Shown here in pieces: positions 1 to 5,988 of a stretch of DNA of 5,999 bases. Source of the stretch: CACPJA01 sp964629335 (GTDB taxonomy: Bacteria; Pseudomonadota; Gammaproteobacteria; Steroidobacterales; UBA11654). Numbering within the stretch: position 1 is the first letter of the stretch; each line of letters begins with the position of its first letter. Below the pieces are notes generated by a model. It saw only the letters and a list, made by a program, of their open reading frames with translations. It made no database searches and had not been told where the DNA came from. A program made the translations under genes and the position numbers. The DNA lies in contig CAZVRH010000060.1 of the NCBI GenBank assembly GCA_964629335.1, positions 1 to 5,999 on the forward strand, written 5' to 3'.

Positions 1-2346
1 AAAGCCATCGATCTGTCTTGCAAGTCTTCTGCTGCCTCCAGTCTCCATTGCAAGTACAGCTTCAGTTAGTTTGTCAGCGAGATTTTTAGCAGTTTCTTTG
101 TCTATGATTTTATCTCTTAAGAGTTGATCAAGATAAGCTAAAGCTACCTCGGGCTTAGCAGGCCAAGTCATGGGTATTTGTTGTTGTGGATTAAACAATC
201 TTTTTGACCCAATTGCAGGTAAAGCTTGATTAGCTGCATCTATTTCGTTTGCACTAAGGTGATCACTTGGCGTTAATTTAAAAACATCTAACCCTCTTTG
301 TATTTCTGTTCCGTAAATTGCTCCCTCATAGTAATACACAGACCAAAAGCCGCCGGGTATCAACTCATCTTCTAAGTAAGGCCCTCGATCAAAATAAGCA
401 ATTTCAATAGGGTTGAATGAGTCAGTGAAATCAATGACCGAAATGCCTCCTTGGTACCATGCTTGAACAAAGATGTCTCTTCCAGGAACAGGGATAATAG
501 ATCCATTATGAGCAACACAATTTTCACTTTCTTTCTGTGGTGCCGGCATCTTGTAATGACTGCGGAACTCCAGCTTTCCATTTTCTATGTCGTAGATCGC
601 ATTTGCTCCCCAGTCCAGCGGATCCCATGCACGGCATCTAGGCCTTCCGCCTCCACCCCATTCATCAGTAAACAGGATCTTTGTTCCATCATTATTAAAA
701 GTTGCAGAGTGCCAATAGGCAAATCCTTTATCCGTCACAACGTCAATTCTTTTTGGTTCAATGGGGTTTGAGATATCAAAGAGGATTCCATTGCCTGAAC
801 AAGCTCCAGCAGCAAGCTTTGCGGAAGGAAACACAGTGATATCATGGCACTGATCAGTAATTTCCGTCTCCTGCGTTTCATCCCCATGATCTCCGCCCCG
901 CCACAGTCCCGCTAGAACACCTGTCTCTGGGTCAGCAAAAACAGTAGGACTGTTAACAATTTTTGATTGAGACGGGTCGCTTATAGGGATCTCAATGACA
1001 TCAATTCTAAATAAAGCAGTTCGATCATCTCCGGGTATATCTTCAAAGCAGTCGTCCATTTCTTCTTGGTCACGAACGCTCGATGTTCCTGAGTTATAGA
1101 CAATGATTTTTCCGTCTGCCGTAGGTCCGTCTACAACAGAATGAGTATGAGAACCTCGACAGGTTTGAACGGCACCGACCTGAATTGGCATTAGGGGATT
1201 GGAAATATCAAAAATTCTTAAACCCCTAAATCGCTCTTCACTCGGTTCCGGGCTGACTCCCTGGAGTCCGCAATCTAGTCGACCTCTAGTGTCTTGAACG
1301 GATAGGATTAATAAGTTGCCTACCGCAGATACGTCACCTTGACCCCCAGGGCAAACCACAGAAGTGATATGATTTGGCACACCATTTTGCTCAAGACGAT
1401 AAATATTAAACCCGTGATAGCTCCCAGCTATAAGAAGATCCTTGCTAAAGGCCATATCAGTGTTATCAAAGCTCAACATGGGTCGTCGCTGATCTGAAGC
1501 CGATGATTCTATTGGACTTTCTTCTTCTTCGTCGGTTTTATCGTGATCCTCGTTGCCTAAGCCTTTTTCGAGTCGGTTATCAGGATCAAAGAATCCAGTT
1601 GGTTTTTTTAATGAGGCAATCAATTCCATATTTGATATTGCTATTTCTGCATCAAATAATCCCGGTGCTAAATTTGCTCTTGGATCATCAGAAAGATCAA
1701 TCAATATTCCATTCATACGTTCTATTTCTACAGCTTGGTCATTCGTAAGGTCAGAGACAAACTCATATAATTGAGGGTCATAAGCTGAACCAGGGTAATC
1801 GTGTAATCTTTCAACCATATCAATAGCGCCTTCATGATGTTTGATCATTAGATTTAAATACATTCGATCAAAATCAGTAGAATTTGATTCACTTAATTGC
1901 TTCATTTGTTCTGGGGTCGCCATGCCCATCATTTTATGATGATGCATATTATTGTTTTTTGAAGGCTCAGGAATTGTTTGACCCATATCTATCAACCAGT
2001 TTTCCATAAAACTAATTTCATCTTGTTGAGAGATATCTATACGTCCAGCCAGATCAAGAATGGTTTGATTATTGGTTCTTAATGTGGCCATTTCAGACAT
2101 TAGAAAAGCTTGATAGTGATGGATAATCATGCCTTGCATGAAATCCACATCAGCTGCTGTATATGAAGTGTTAGCAATTGCGATTGCCGTTTCTGAATCA
2201 ATTATTCTGGTGGGCTCTCCAGGAGAACCAGGTTGAAGAATTGGAACTTCTGAAATGCTCGAAGTTGGAGTCAGAAGCCCAAAAAAGATAATGGAGAATG
2301 CGGTTACAGGACAAACTCTAAAAAAAACGTTATAAATCATTCTCAT
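1..2346 (-). CDS. Exported DUF305 / LVIVD-type beta-propeller protein, 3' end cut off by window edge
   Basis: The open frame has 782 codons, no stop, and continues past base 1. The start at 2346 is preferred because AGGGGA lies 8 bases upstream; an in-frame ATG at 2340 is the alternative. Residues 1-32 look like a signal peptide (hydrophobic VTAFSIIFFGLL). Residues 65-215 match DUF305, the CopM-like four-helix family linked to copper binding: FMQGMIIHHYQA at 69-80, a second half with MIKHHEGAIDM at 167-177, and a His/Met cluster MHHHKMMGM at 134-142. An acidic linker (about 255-290) follows. Residues 300-690 look like a beta-propeller with LVIVD-type repeats, clearest at 375-391 (GLRIFDISNPLMPIQVG), 518-537 and 633-650. 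Eight cysteines fall in this part, consistent with disulfides in the periplasm. Residues 736-782 form a Leu/Ala-rich helical stretch resembling the FIMAH domain, so the true end is probably near. Metal binding is inferred from DUF305; the substrate and enzymatic role are unknown. It is divergent from the rightward genes. Confidence 0.88.
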   Translation of the reverse strand, partial: MRMIYNVFFRVCPVTAFSIIFFGLLTPTSSISEVPILQPGSPGEPTRIIDSETAIAIANTSYTAADVDFMQGMIIHHYQAFLMSEMATLRTNNQTILDLAGRIDISQQDEISFMENWLIDMGQTIPEPSKNNNMHHHKMMGMATPEQMKQLSESNSTDFDRMYLNLMIKHHEGAIDMVERLHDYPGSAYDPQLYEFVSDLTNDQAVEIERMNGILIDLSDDPRANLAPGLFDAEIAISNMELIASLKKPTGFFDPDNRLEKGLGNEDHDKTDEEEESPIESSASDQRRPMLSFDNTDMAFSKDLLIAGSYHGFNIYRLEQNGVPNHITSVVCPGGQGDVSAVGNLLILSVQDTRGRLDCGLQGVSPEPSEERFRGLRIFDISNPLMPIQVGAVQTCRGSHTHSVVDGPTADGKIIVYNSGTSSVRDQEEMDDCFEDIPGDDRTALFRIDVIEIPISDPSQSKIVNSPTVFADPETGVLAGLWRGGDHGDETQETEITDQCHDITVFPSAKLAAGACSGNGILFDISNPIEPKRIDVVTDKGFAYWHSATFNNDGTKILFTDEWGGGGRPRCRAWDPLDWGANAIYDIENGKLEFRSHYKMPAPQKESENCVAHNGSIIPVPGRDIFVQAWYQGGISVIDFTDSFNPIEIAYFDRGPYLEDELIPGGFWSVYYYEGAIYGTEIQRGLDVFKLTPSDHLSANEIDAANQALPAIGSKRLFNPQQQIPMTWPAKPEVALAYLDQLLRDKIIDKETAKNLADKLTEAVLAMETGGSRRLARQIDGF

Positions 2347-2354
2347 CAAAATAT

Positions 2355-2360
2355 TCCCCT
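2355..2360 (-). promoter_or_regulatory. Ribosome binding site of the DUF305/propeller gene
   Basis: On the minus strand this reads AGGGGA, with 8 bases before the ATG at 2346-2344. It decides between two in-frame starts six bases apart (M-R-M-I): the outer ATG has normal spacing, the inner one has 14 bases. Confidence 0.65.
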
Positions 2361-2389
2361 TTTATAAAAAAAATATAGAGATTGATATT

Positions 2390-2419
2390 ACTATAAACAG
2401 TCTAAAAATTTATTCTTAA
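2390..2419 (-). promoter_or_regulatory. Candidate promoter for the leftward gene
   Basis: On the minus strand TTAAGA (2419-2414, four of six matches to TTGACA) and TATAGT (2395-2390, five of six to TATAAT) are separated by 18 bases. Transcription would begin near 2383 and leave a leader of about 37 bases before the ATG. The whole region is so AT-rich that chance matches are likely; an alternative -10, TATATT, lies closer to the gene. Confidence 0.25.
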
Positions 2420-2430
2420 ATCCTTTTCTT

Positions 2431-2446
2431 TAGTTTAAAAAAACTA
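2431..2446. repeat. Inverted repeat in the divergent intergenic region
   Basis: TAGTTT and AAACTA form perfect 6-base arms around AAAA. A further copy of AAACTA follows at 2449-2454, so the right arm is also a direct repeat. It sits just upstream of the candidate rightward -10 at 2460, where a -35 region would lie, and could be an operator. The arms are short and low in complexity, so chance is a real alternative. Confidence 0.3.
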
Positions 2447-2456
2447 TAAAACTAAA

Positions 2457-2465
2457 TGTTATGAT
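2457..2465 (+). promoter_or_regulatory. Candidate extended -10 promoter for the rightward genes
   Basis: TGTTATGAT combines a TG extension, one spacer base and TATGAT (five of six matches to TATAAT). Extended -10 promoters tolerate a poor -35, and none is visible here: the matching position is a run of A inside the inverted repeat. Transcription would start near 2472, about 40 bases before the first ATG of the cluster. TATAAA at 2445-2450 is a second possible -10. Confidence 0.3.
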
Positions 2466-2500
2466 TGGTTATAAAGGTTTTGAGAAATTTTCAAATGAAA

Positions 2501-2505
2501 AGGAG
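2501..2505 (+). promoter_or_regulatory. Ribosome binding site that sets the start of the 140-aa exported protein
   Basis: AGGAG lies six bases before the ATG at 2512. The frame is open further upstream to an ATG at 2461, but that ATG has no Shine-Dalgarno site and would put 17 polar and charged residues in front of an otherwise typical signal peptide. Confidence 0.8.
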
Positions 2506-2511
2506 AAATCA

Positions 2512-2934
2512 ATGAAAAAAATAATTTTATCTTTATTACTAACCGTGGGTTCGTTTAGTGCTTATGGCATAGATATTCACGGGGATGCAAATTCTTTTAC
2601 AGGCAATATTACCTCTGTAACTCTTACGAATGATGGAGGAGTCATCAATGTGGTTGGTAGTACAGGCAAATACGGAAAAGTCTGGATAACCTATAATCTA
2701 AAATTAGATAACCCAAATCATCCAACCCAAGGGTCATTTTCAGGAAGAGCAACAGCTATAAATGATCAAGGGGAAAGAAATGCTGCTAGTCGTCAAGGAG
2801 TGTGGGAGCGAAACGGCAATATTTTAAACTTTTATTCATTGGATGATGTAACCGATGGAAATTTCTATCTTTGTATTACCGAGATGAATTTGAGTACTGA
2901 TCAGCTAGATATGAAATTTTATGCGGTTAAATAA
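2512..2934 (+). CDS. Small exported protein of unknown family
   Basis: This gene encodes 140 residues. Residues 1-19 are a clear Sec signal peptide (MKK, then IILSLLLTVGSFSAYG) with likely cleavage after AYG-19; no lipobox cysteine follows, so a soluble periplasmic or secreted protein is expected. The mature part of about 120 residues has alternating polar and hydrophobic stretches suggesting a beta-sandwich or barrel. Landmarks are a Gly/Asn-rich start, VWITYNLKL at 57-65, FSGRATAINDQG at 76-87, GVWER at 96-100 and YSLDDVTDGNFYLC at 108-121; it has only one cysteine (121). I do not recognise a named domain. The start was chosen over 2461 because of the AGGAG site and the signal peptide. It leads a run of five same-strand genes, 32 bases ahead of the ABM gene, and is divergent from the propeller gene. 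Confidence 0.85.
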   Translation: MKKIILSLLLTVGSFSAYGIDIHGDANSFTGNITSVTLTNDGGVINVVGSTGKYGKVWITYNLKLDNPNHPTQGSFSGRATAINDQGERNAASRQGVWERNGNILNFYSLDDVTDGNFYLCITEMNLSTDQLDMKFYAVK

Positions 2935-2952
2935 CTAAAAATATATCAAAAA

Positions 2953-2958
2953 AGGAGG
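2953..2958 (+). promoter_or_regulatory. Consensus ribosome binding site of the ABM-domain gene
   Basis: AGGAGG, a full match to the Shine-Dalgarno core, lies eight bases before the ATG at 2967. It is the strongest such site in the window and suggests that this small protein is well translated. Confidence 0.85.
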
Positions 2959-2966
2959 AAGTTAAA

Positions 2967-3260
2967 ATGACAGTAAGTGTTTTATTAGAAGGTGTTTTAA
3001 AAGAAGGTGAGGTTGAAGGTTTTATCGAATTAGCTAGCGAAGCCTATAAGGTTACTAGAGCTTATGATGGTTGCCATGGAATAAATCTAACTCTCAATGT
3101 CGAGAATAGAAATAACTTTGTGATGACTGAAACCTGGGAAACAAAAGAACACTATGAAAAATACCTTGCATTTAGAACCGAAGATGGAACGGTTGAGTTG
3201 ATTGGTTCGCTATGTGATGAAGGCCCTTCCATAAGAATTTTTGATATAACAGACGCTTAA
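2967..3260 (+). CDS. ABM-fold protein (antibiotic biosynthesis monooxygenase-like)
   Basis: This is a 97-residue single-domain protein. The pattern fits the dimeric alpha-beta barrel ABM family, which includes YgiN-like quinol monooxygenases and heme-degrading enzymes: an N-terminal strand (VSVLLEGVLKEGEVEGF, 3-19), a helix (20-31), the turn YDGCHGINLTL (33-43) where family members often have a Gly-Cys or Gly-x-x-G turn, then FVMTETWETKEHYEKYLAFR (51-70), the usual 'W-x-s-x-e-a-h-x-x-H/Y' strand-helix. The length is typical. Members of this fold act without cofactor, bind heme, or have no shown activity, so the reaction cannot be named. There is no signal peptide, so it is cytoplasmic. The end is only six bases from the next start, implying co-translation with the DUF5665 gene. 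Confidence 0.85.
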   Translation: MTVSVLLEGVLKEGEVEGFIELASEAYKVTRAYDGCHGINLTLNVENRNNFVMTETWETKEHYEKYLAFRTEDGTVELIGSLCDEGPSIRIFDITDA

Positions 3261-3266
3261 CACGAA

Positions 3267-3533
3267 ATGGAAAATCAAGACCTAGATTCAGTAAAGCAAC
3301 TTGAAAAAGCCATTATTGATTTGAAAGACCATTATCTCTTTCATATGAATAGTTCTCTTTCTAAGACTATTTTCTATAGCCTAGTTCGCGGCTTATCATT
3401 TGGGTTGGGTTCTGTTATTGGGGCCACTCTGTTGGTATACATATTGATTCTATTTTTATCACAAATCGAATTCATTCCGATTATTGGTGAATGGGCTTTA
3501 ACTTTGATAGAGCAAATAGAAAAAAATCAATAA
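3267..3533 (+). CDS. DUF5665 family single-pass membrane protein
   Basis: This is an 88-residue protein matching what I know of DUF5665. It has a polar helical N terminus (1-32, with LDSVKQLEKAIIDLKDHYLFH), then SLVRGLSFGLGSVIGATLL (38-56), whose glycine-rich pattern marks the family, running into one membrane segment (about 44-66), and then FIPIIGEW (69-76) and a short amphipathic tail. Function is unknown for the family. No clear Shine-Dalgarno site precedes the ATG, which lies six bases after the ABM stop, so translation is probably coupled to that gene. Its stop codon is in the same frame as the following gene and only nine bases from its start. The family call rests on pattern memory. 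Confidence 0.82.
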   Translation: MENQDLDSVKQLEKAIIDLKDHYLFHMNSSLSKTIFYSLVRGLSFGLGSVIGATLLVYILILFLSQIEFIPIIGEWALTLIEQIEKNQ

Positions 3534-3535
3534 GG
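3532..3535 (+). promoter_or_regulatory. Ribosome binding site supporting a TTG start
   Basis: AAGG overlaps the TAA stop of the DUF5665 gene and lies seven bases before the TTG at 3543. In this frame the TAA is followed only by GGC, ATT and GAT, so TTG is the first usual start codon available. The next in-frame TTG is at 3555. Confidence 0.5.
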
Positions 3536-3542
3536 CATTGAT

Positions 3543-4220
3543 TTGACTAACCTTTTGGCAATAAAAGTCATTCGCTATATTCCTCTCCTATTTGTTTCAG
3601 GAGTTCTGCTAGCCATTCTTTTTTACCCCGGAGGTAATATTCATAACCCGGAACAAATTGGTTATTCATTTACTCATAATTTTCTCAGTGATTTAGGGGG
3701 CATCAGGTCTCATTCTGGTGAAATTAATACGATTTCTGCAGTGTTTTTCAATTTTTCAATGATCTTGTTTGGTTTCGGTGGTATTGCTTTTCTCTTTATC
3801 CCGAATTTATTCAAAGAGGATCCTCTCAATTATAAGTTCGCTATCATTGGTTCTGGATTTTTTTTAATCGGTGCATTATTTTTTGCAGGAGTGGGTTTCA
3901 CGCCGCATGATTTATTCAGAAAAGAGCACATGTTCTTTGCAATTAATGGCTTTAGATTATTGCTTCCTGCAGCTGTTCTTTATTTCATTGTTTTAGTCCG
4001 TAGCCCTGTGGATAATCGATATTCATGGATCACGTTGTTTTTTTTATTGAGTACATTTGCTTATGTTATGTACCAGCTTTTTGGCGGTAATGCGTTGCTT
4101 GATTCTGGGGAGATGGTTAGACAAGCCACTATTCAGAAGATGATCTCATTGGTTCATATCGTGAGTATTTTCTCACTGAGTTTTGGTTTTCATCAGCAAT
4201 TCAAAGCAGTCAAATCTTAA
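3543..4220 (+). CDS. DUF998-like integral membrane protein (TTG start)
   Basis: This gene encodes 225 residues with six probable membrane helices at about 8-28, 61-87, 98-118, 131-152, 161-179 and 198-216. The loop after helix 1 carries HNFLSDLG (45-52) followed by HSGEINTISAVFFNFS, a pattern typical of DUF998 and related six-helix proteins; TPHD (120-123) after helix 3 and RQATIQKM (193-200) before helix 6 also fit. The family's biochemical role is not established, so none is assigned. The start is TTG with an AAGG site; no ATG is available without losing helix 1 and the FLSDLG loop. The gene begins nine bases after the DUF5665 stop, which argues for joint expression of the two membrane proteins. 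It ends with tandem stops (TAA TAA). Six helices is an estimate by eye. Confidence 0.8.
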   Translation: MTNLLAIKVIRYIPLLFVSGVLLAILFYPGGNIHNPEQIGYSFTHNFLSDLGGIRSHSGEINTISAVFFNFSMILFGFGGIAFLFIPNLFKEDPLNYKFAIIGSGFFLIGALFFAGVGFTPHDLFRKEHMFFAINGFRLLLPAAVLYFIVLVRSPVDNRYSWITLFFLLSTFAYVMYQLFGGNALLDSGEMVRQATIQKMISLVHIVSIFSLSFGFHQQFKAVKS

Positions 4221-4263
4221 TAAATAAATAAACTTCATAATGATTGTGATGTAGATTATCTTA
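4221..4263. other. AT-rich gap before the DUF3604 gene
   Basis: These 43 bases open with TAAA units (AATAAATAAATAAA across 4219-4232, beginning in the DUF998 stop) and hold no hairpin that could serve as a terminator and no well-spaced promoter pair. The absence of a terminator favours read-through from the upstream genes. Confidence 0.45.
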
Positions 4264-5988
4264 ATGAGATTAATTAGCCTCTTATTTTTCCTAATGTTTA
4301 CCAGTTCATTTTCTGTTTTAGCAGAAGATGAAACTAAAAATGTCTATTTCGGAGATCTCCATGTACATTCCTCCTTGTCCTTTGATTCGTACATATTTGG
4401 CAATCGTCTTTCTCTAGATCAATCGTATCGAATAGCCAAGGGAGAAGCCTTTGAAAACGTAGAAGGAGAAATAATGCAGTTGCGGACACCTTTAGATTTT
4501 GCGGCGATTACAGATCATTCAGAATCTTTTGGAATTCATGAAGGCTGCGATGATGAAGAGGCAACTTTATCCACCTTAATTATGTGTCGACGACTTGAAA
4601 GTCCTGACCTATTATTTTTTCTACAACTCAGAGCAAATGGAGCGAAAAGGCCTCCTGAAAACCCAATGTTGGATGCAGCGGGAGGTGATCATGAAAAATT
4701 GCATAAGTTTGCAAAAATGACATGGGAAAAGATTATCAATGTTAATAACAAACATAATGAACCTGGAAAATTTACTACCTTTCATGCTTATGAATATTCA
4801 CCCACCTTGCCAGATATAGGAAAGCATCATCGCAATGTTATTTTTAGAAATAATTCTGTTCCAGATCATGCCATTTCAATGTTTCATGCAGCGACTGAAA
4901 TCGATCTATGGAAGCAACTGAATGACCTTTGTCTAGGTTCTTGTGAATTCATCACCATACCTCATAACTCAAATCGATCATGGGGCTTAGCGTTTGCTAA
5001 CGTCACCATCGACGGAGACCGCTATGACTTAGATGCTTGGAAACTGAGAGATCGCTTCGAACCGTTGGTGGAATTATTTCAAATCAAAGGCAACTCTGAA
5101 TGCAGCATTGGCTTTGGTACCACAGATGAAGAATGCAATTTTGAACAATATCTTCCTCGTTGTGAACCGGATCAAGAAACTGGGTGTATTCATCCGACTT
5201 CAATGGCAAGAGACGGTCTGAAATTGGGATTGGAATATCAAGAGAAACTCGGATTCAATCCCATGGATTTTGGTTTTATAGGTAGCACAGACACACATAA
5301 TTCTAACCCAGGTGATACTGAAGAATACGACTACACAGGCTCAACCGGTGTTTTTACTGCACCGGCGAAAACACGACTAGAAGGAGCAAGAATAAATCGC
5401 AATCCCGGAGGACTGGCTGCAATTTGGGCAGAAGAAAATACACGTGATGCTCTTTTTGATTCTATGCAAAGAAAAGAAGTTTATGCCACCAGTGGAACAC
5501 GAATAAAATTGAAATTTTCACTTAGCTTTCAATCCCAGCAAGGCACCCATCCTATGGGCAGCACTGTCCAAGCGCTTGAGGGCAATTTACCTGAGTTTAG
5601 AATTTTGGCTCAAAAAGATCCTCTAGGAGCGCCCTTGCATAAAGTTCAGTTGATCAAAGGATGGACTAATAATGGCGTCGCGTTGGAAAGAGTTCTAGAT
5701 CTATATTGCAGTGAATCGTGCACTGATGAGATTTTTAAAGTTAATTTAGAGACCTGTGAGATCGATCAGAACCAAGGGGAGGAAGAAATAACCGTTTCCT
5801 GGACTGACGAAACTTATAAACCTGAACAGAACGCATTTTATTATGTCAGAGTTCTTCAGCTTCCTACTTGCCGATGGTCAACTTACGACAGTCTAGCTCT
5901 CGATATACAACCGCCGGAAGATTTTCCGACCACTATAAGTGAAACGGCATGGTCATCTCCAATCTGGATTGAGTCCGTTGGCGAATAA
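4264..5988 (+). CDS. Exported DUF3604 (PHP-like) protein
   Basis: The gene is complete at 574 residues, a usual length for DUF3604. A Sec signal peptide covers 1-20 (LISLLFFLMFTSSFSVLA, cleavage before EDE). The rest shows the family's landmarks in order: YFGDLHVHSS (28-37), LDFAAITDHSE (77-87), FHAYEYSP (173-180), GKHHRNVIFR (186-195), IPHNSN (232-237), QIKGNSEC (273-280), GFIGSTDTHNS (337-347), GGLAAIWAEENTRDALFDSM (382-401), VYATSGTRI (406-414) and AWSSPIWIE (562-570). His33, His35, Asp84, His85, His174, His234, Asp343 and His345 are candidate metal ligands by analogy with PHP phosphoesterases. Activity of DUF3604 is not established. The mature protein has twelve cysteines, an even number suited to disulfides outside the cytoplasm. 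No clear Shine-Dalgarno site precedes the ATG, but the signal peptide supports it. It ends with TAA TAG. It may belong to the preceding operon (gap 43 bases). Confidence 0.93.
   Translation: MRLISLLFFLMFTSSFSVLAEDETKNVYFGDLHVHSSLSFDSYIFGNRLSLDQSYRIAKGEAFENVEGEIMQLRTPLDFAAITDHSESFGIHEGCDDEEATLSTLIMCRRLESPDLLFFLQLRANGAKRPPENPMLDAAGGDHEKLHKFAKMTWEKIINVNNKHNEPGKFTTFHAYEYSPTLPDIGKHHRNVIFRNNSVPDHAISMFHAATEIDLWKQLNDLCLGSCEFITIPHNSNRSWGLAFANVTIDGDRYDLDAWKLRDRFEPLVELFQIKGNSECSIGFGTTDEECNFEQYLPRCEPDQETGCIHPTSMARDGLKLGLEYQEKLGFNPMDFGFIGSTDTHNSNPGDTEEYDYTGSTGVFTAPAKTRLEGARINRNPGGLAAIWAEENTRDALFDSMQRKEVYATSGTRIKLKFSLSFQSQQGTHPMGSTVQALEGNLPEFRILAQKDPLGAPLHKVQLIKGWTNNGVALERVLDLYCSESCTDEIFKVNLETCEIDQNQGEEEITVSWTDETYKPEQNAFYYVRVLQLPTCRWSTYDSLALDIQPPEDFPTTISETAWSSPIWIESVGE

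Noticed and set aside
372..581. Minus-strand frame of 69 codons
   Set aside because: It overlaps the DUF305/propeller gene in another frame on the same strand. That gene has clear repeats and motifs across this stretch, and this frame has no ribosome binding site or recognisable domain.
451..771. Plus-strand frame of 106 codons
   Set aside because: It is antisense to the propeller coding sequence, has no Shine-Dalgarno site, and its composition looks like a reverse-strand shadow.
1503..1774. Two overlapping plus-strand frames of 81 and 73 codons
   Set aside because: Both lie antisense to the linker and DUF305 parts of the long minus-strand gene and overlap each other; neither resembles a protein family.
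2461..2511. Upstream in-frame ATG extending the 140-aa protein by 17 residues
   Set aside because: No ribosome binding site precedes it, it would bury the signal peptide, and the candidate extended -10 overlaps it. The ATG at 2512 has AGGAG at good spacing.
2935..2966. Possible terminator between the 140-aa protein and the ABM gene
   Set aside because: The 32 bases are A-rich with no inverted repeat, and the second half is the ribosome binding site of the ABM gene.
4209..4263. Possible terminator or promoter between the DUF998 and DUF3604 genes
   Set aside because: There is no GC-rich hairpin or T-run, and the best -35/-10-like pair (TTCATA and TAGATT) is only 12 bases apart.
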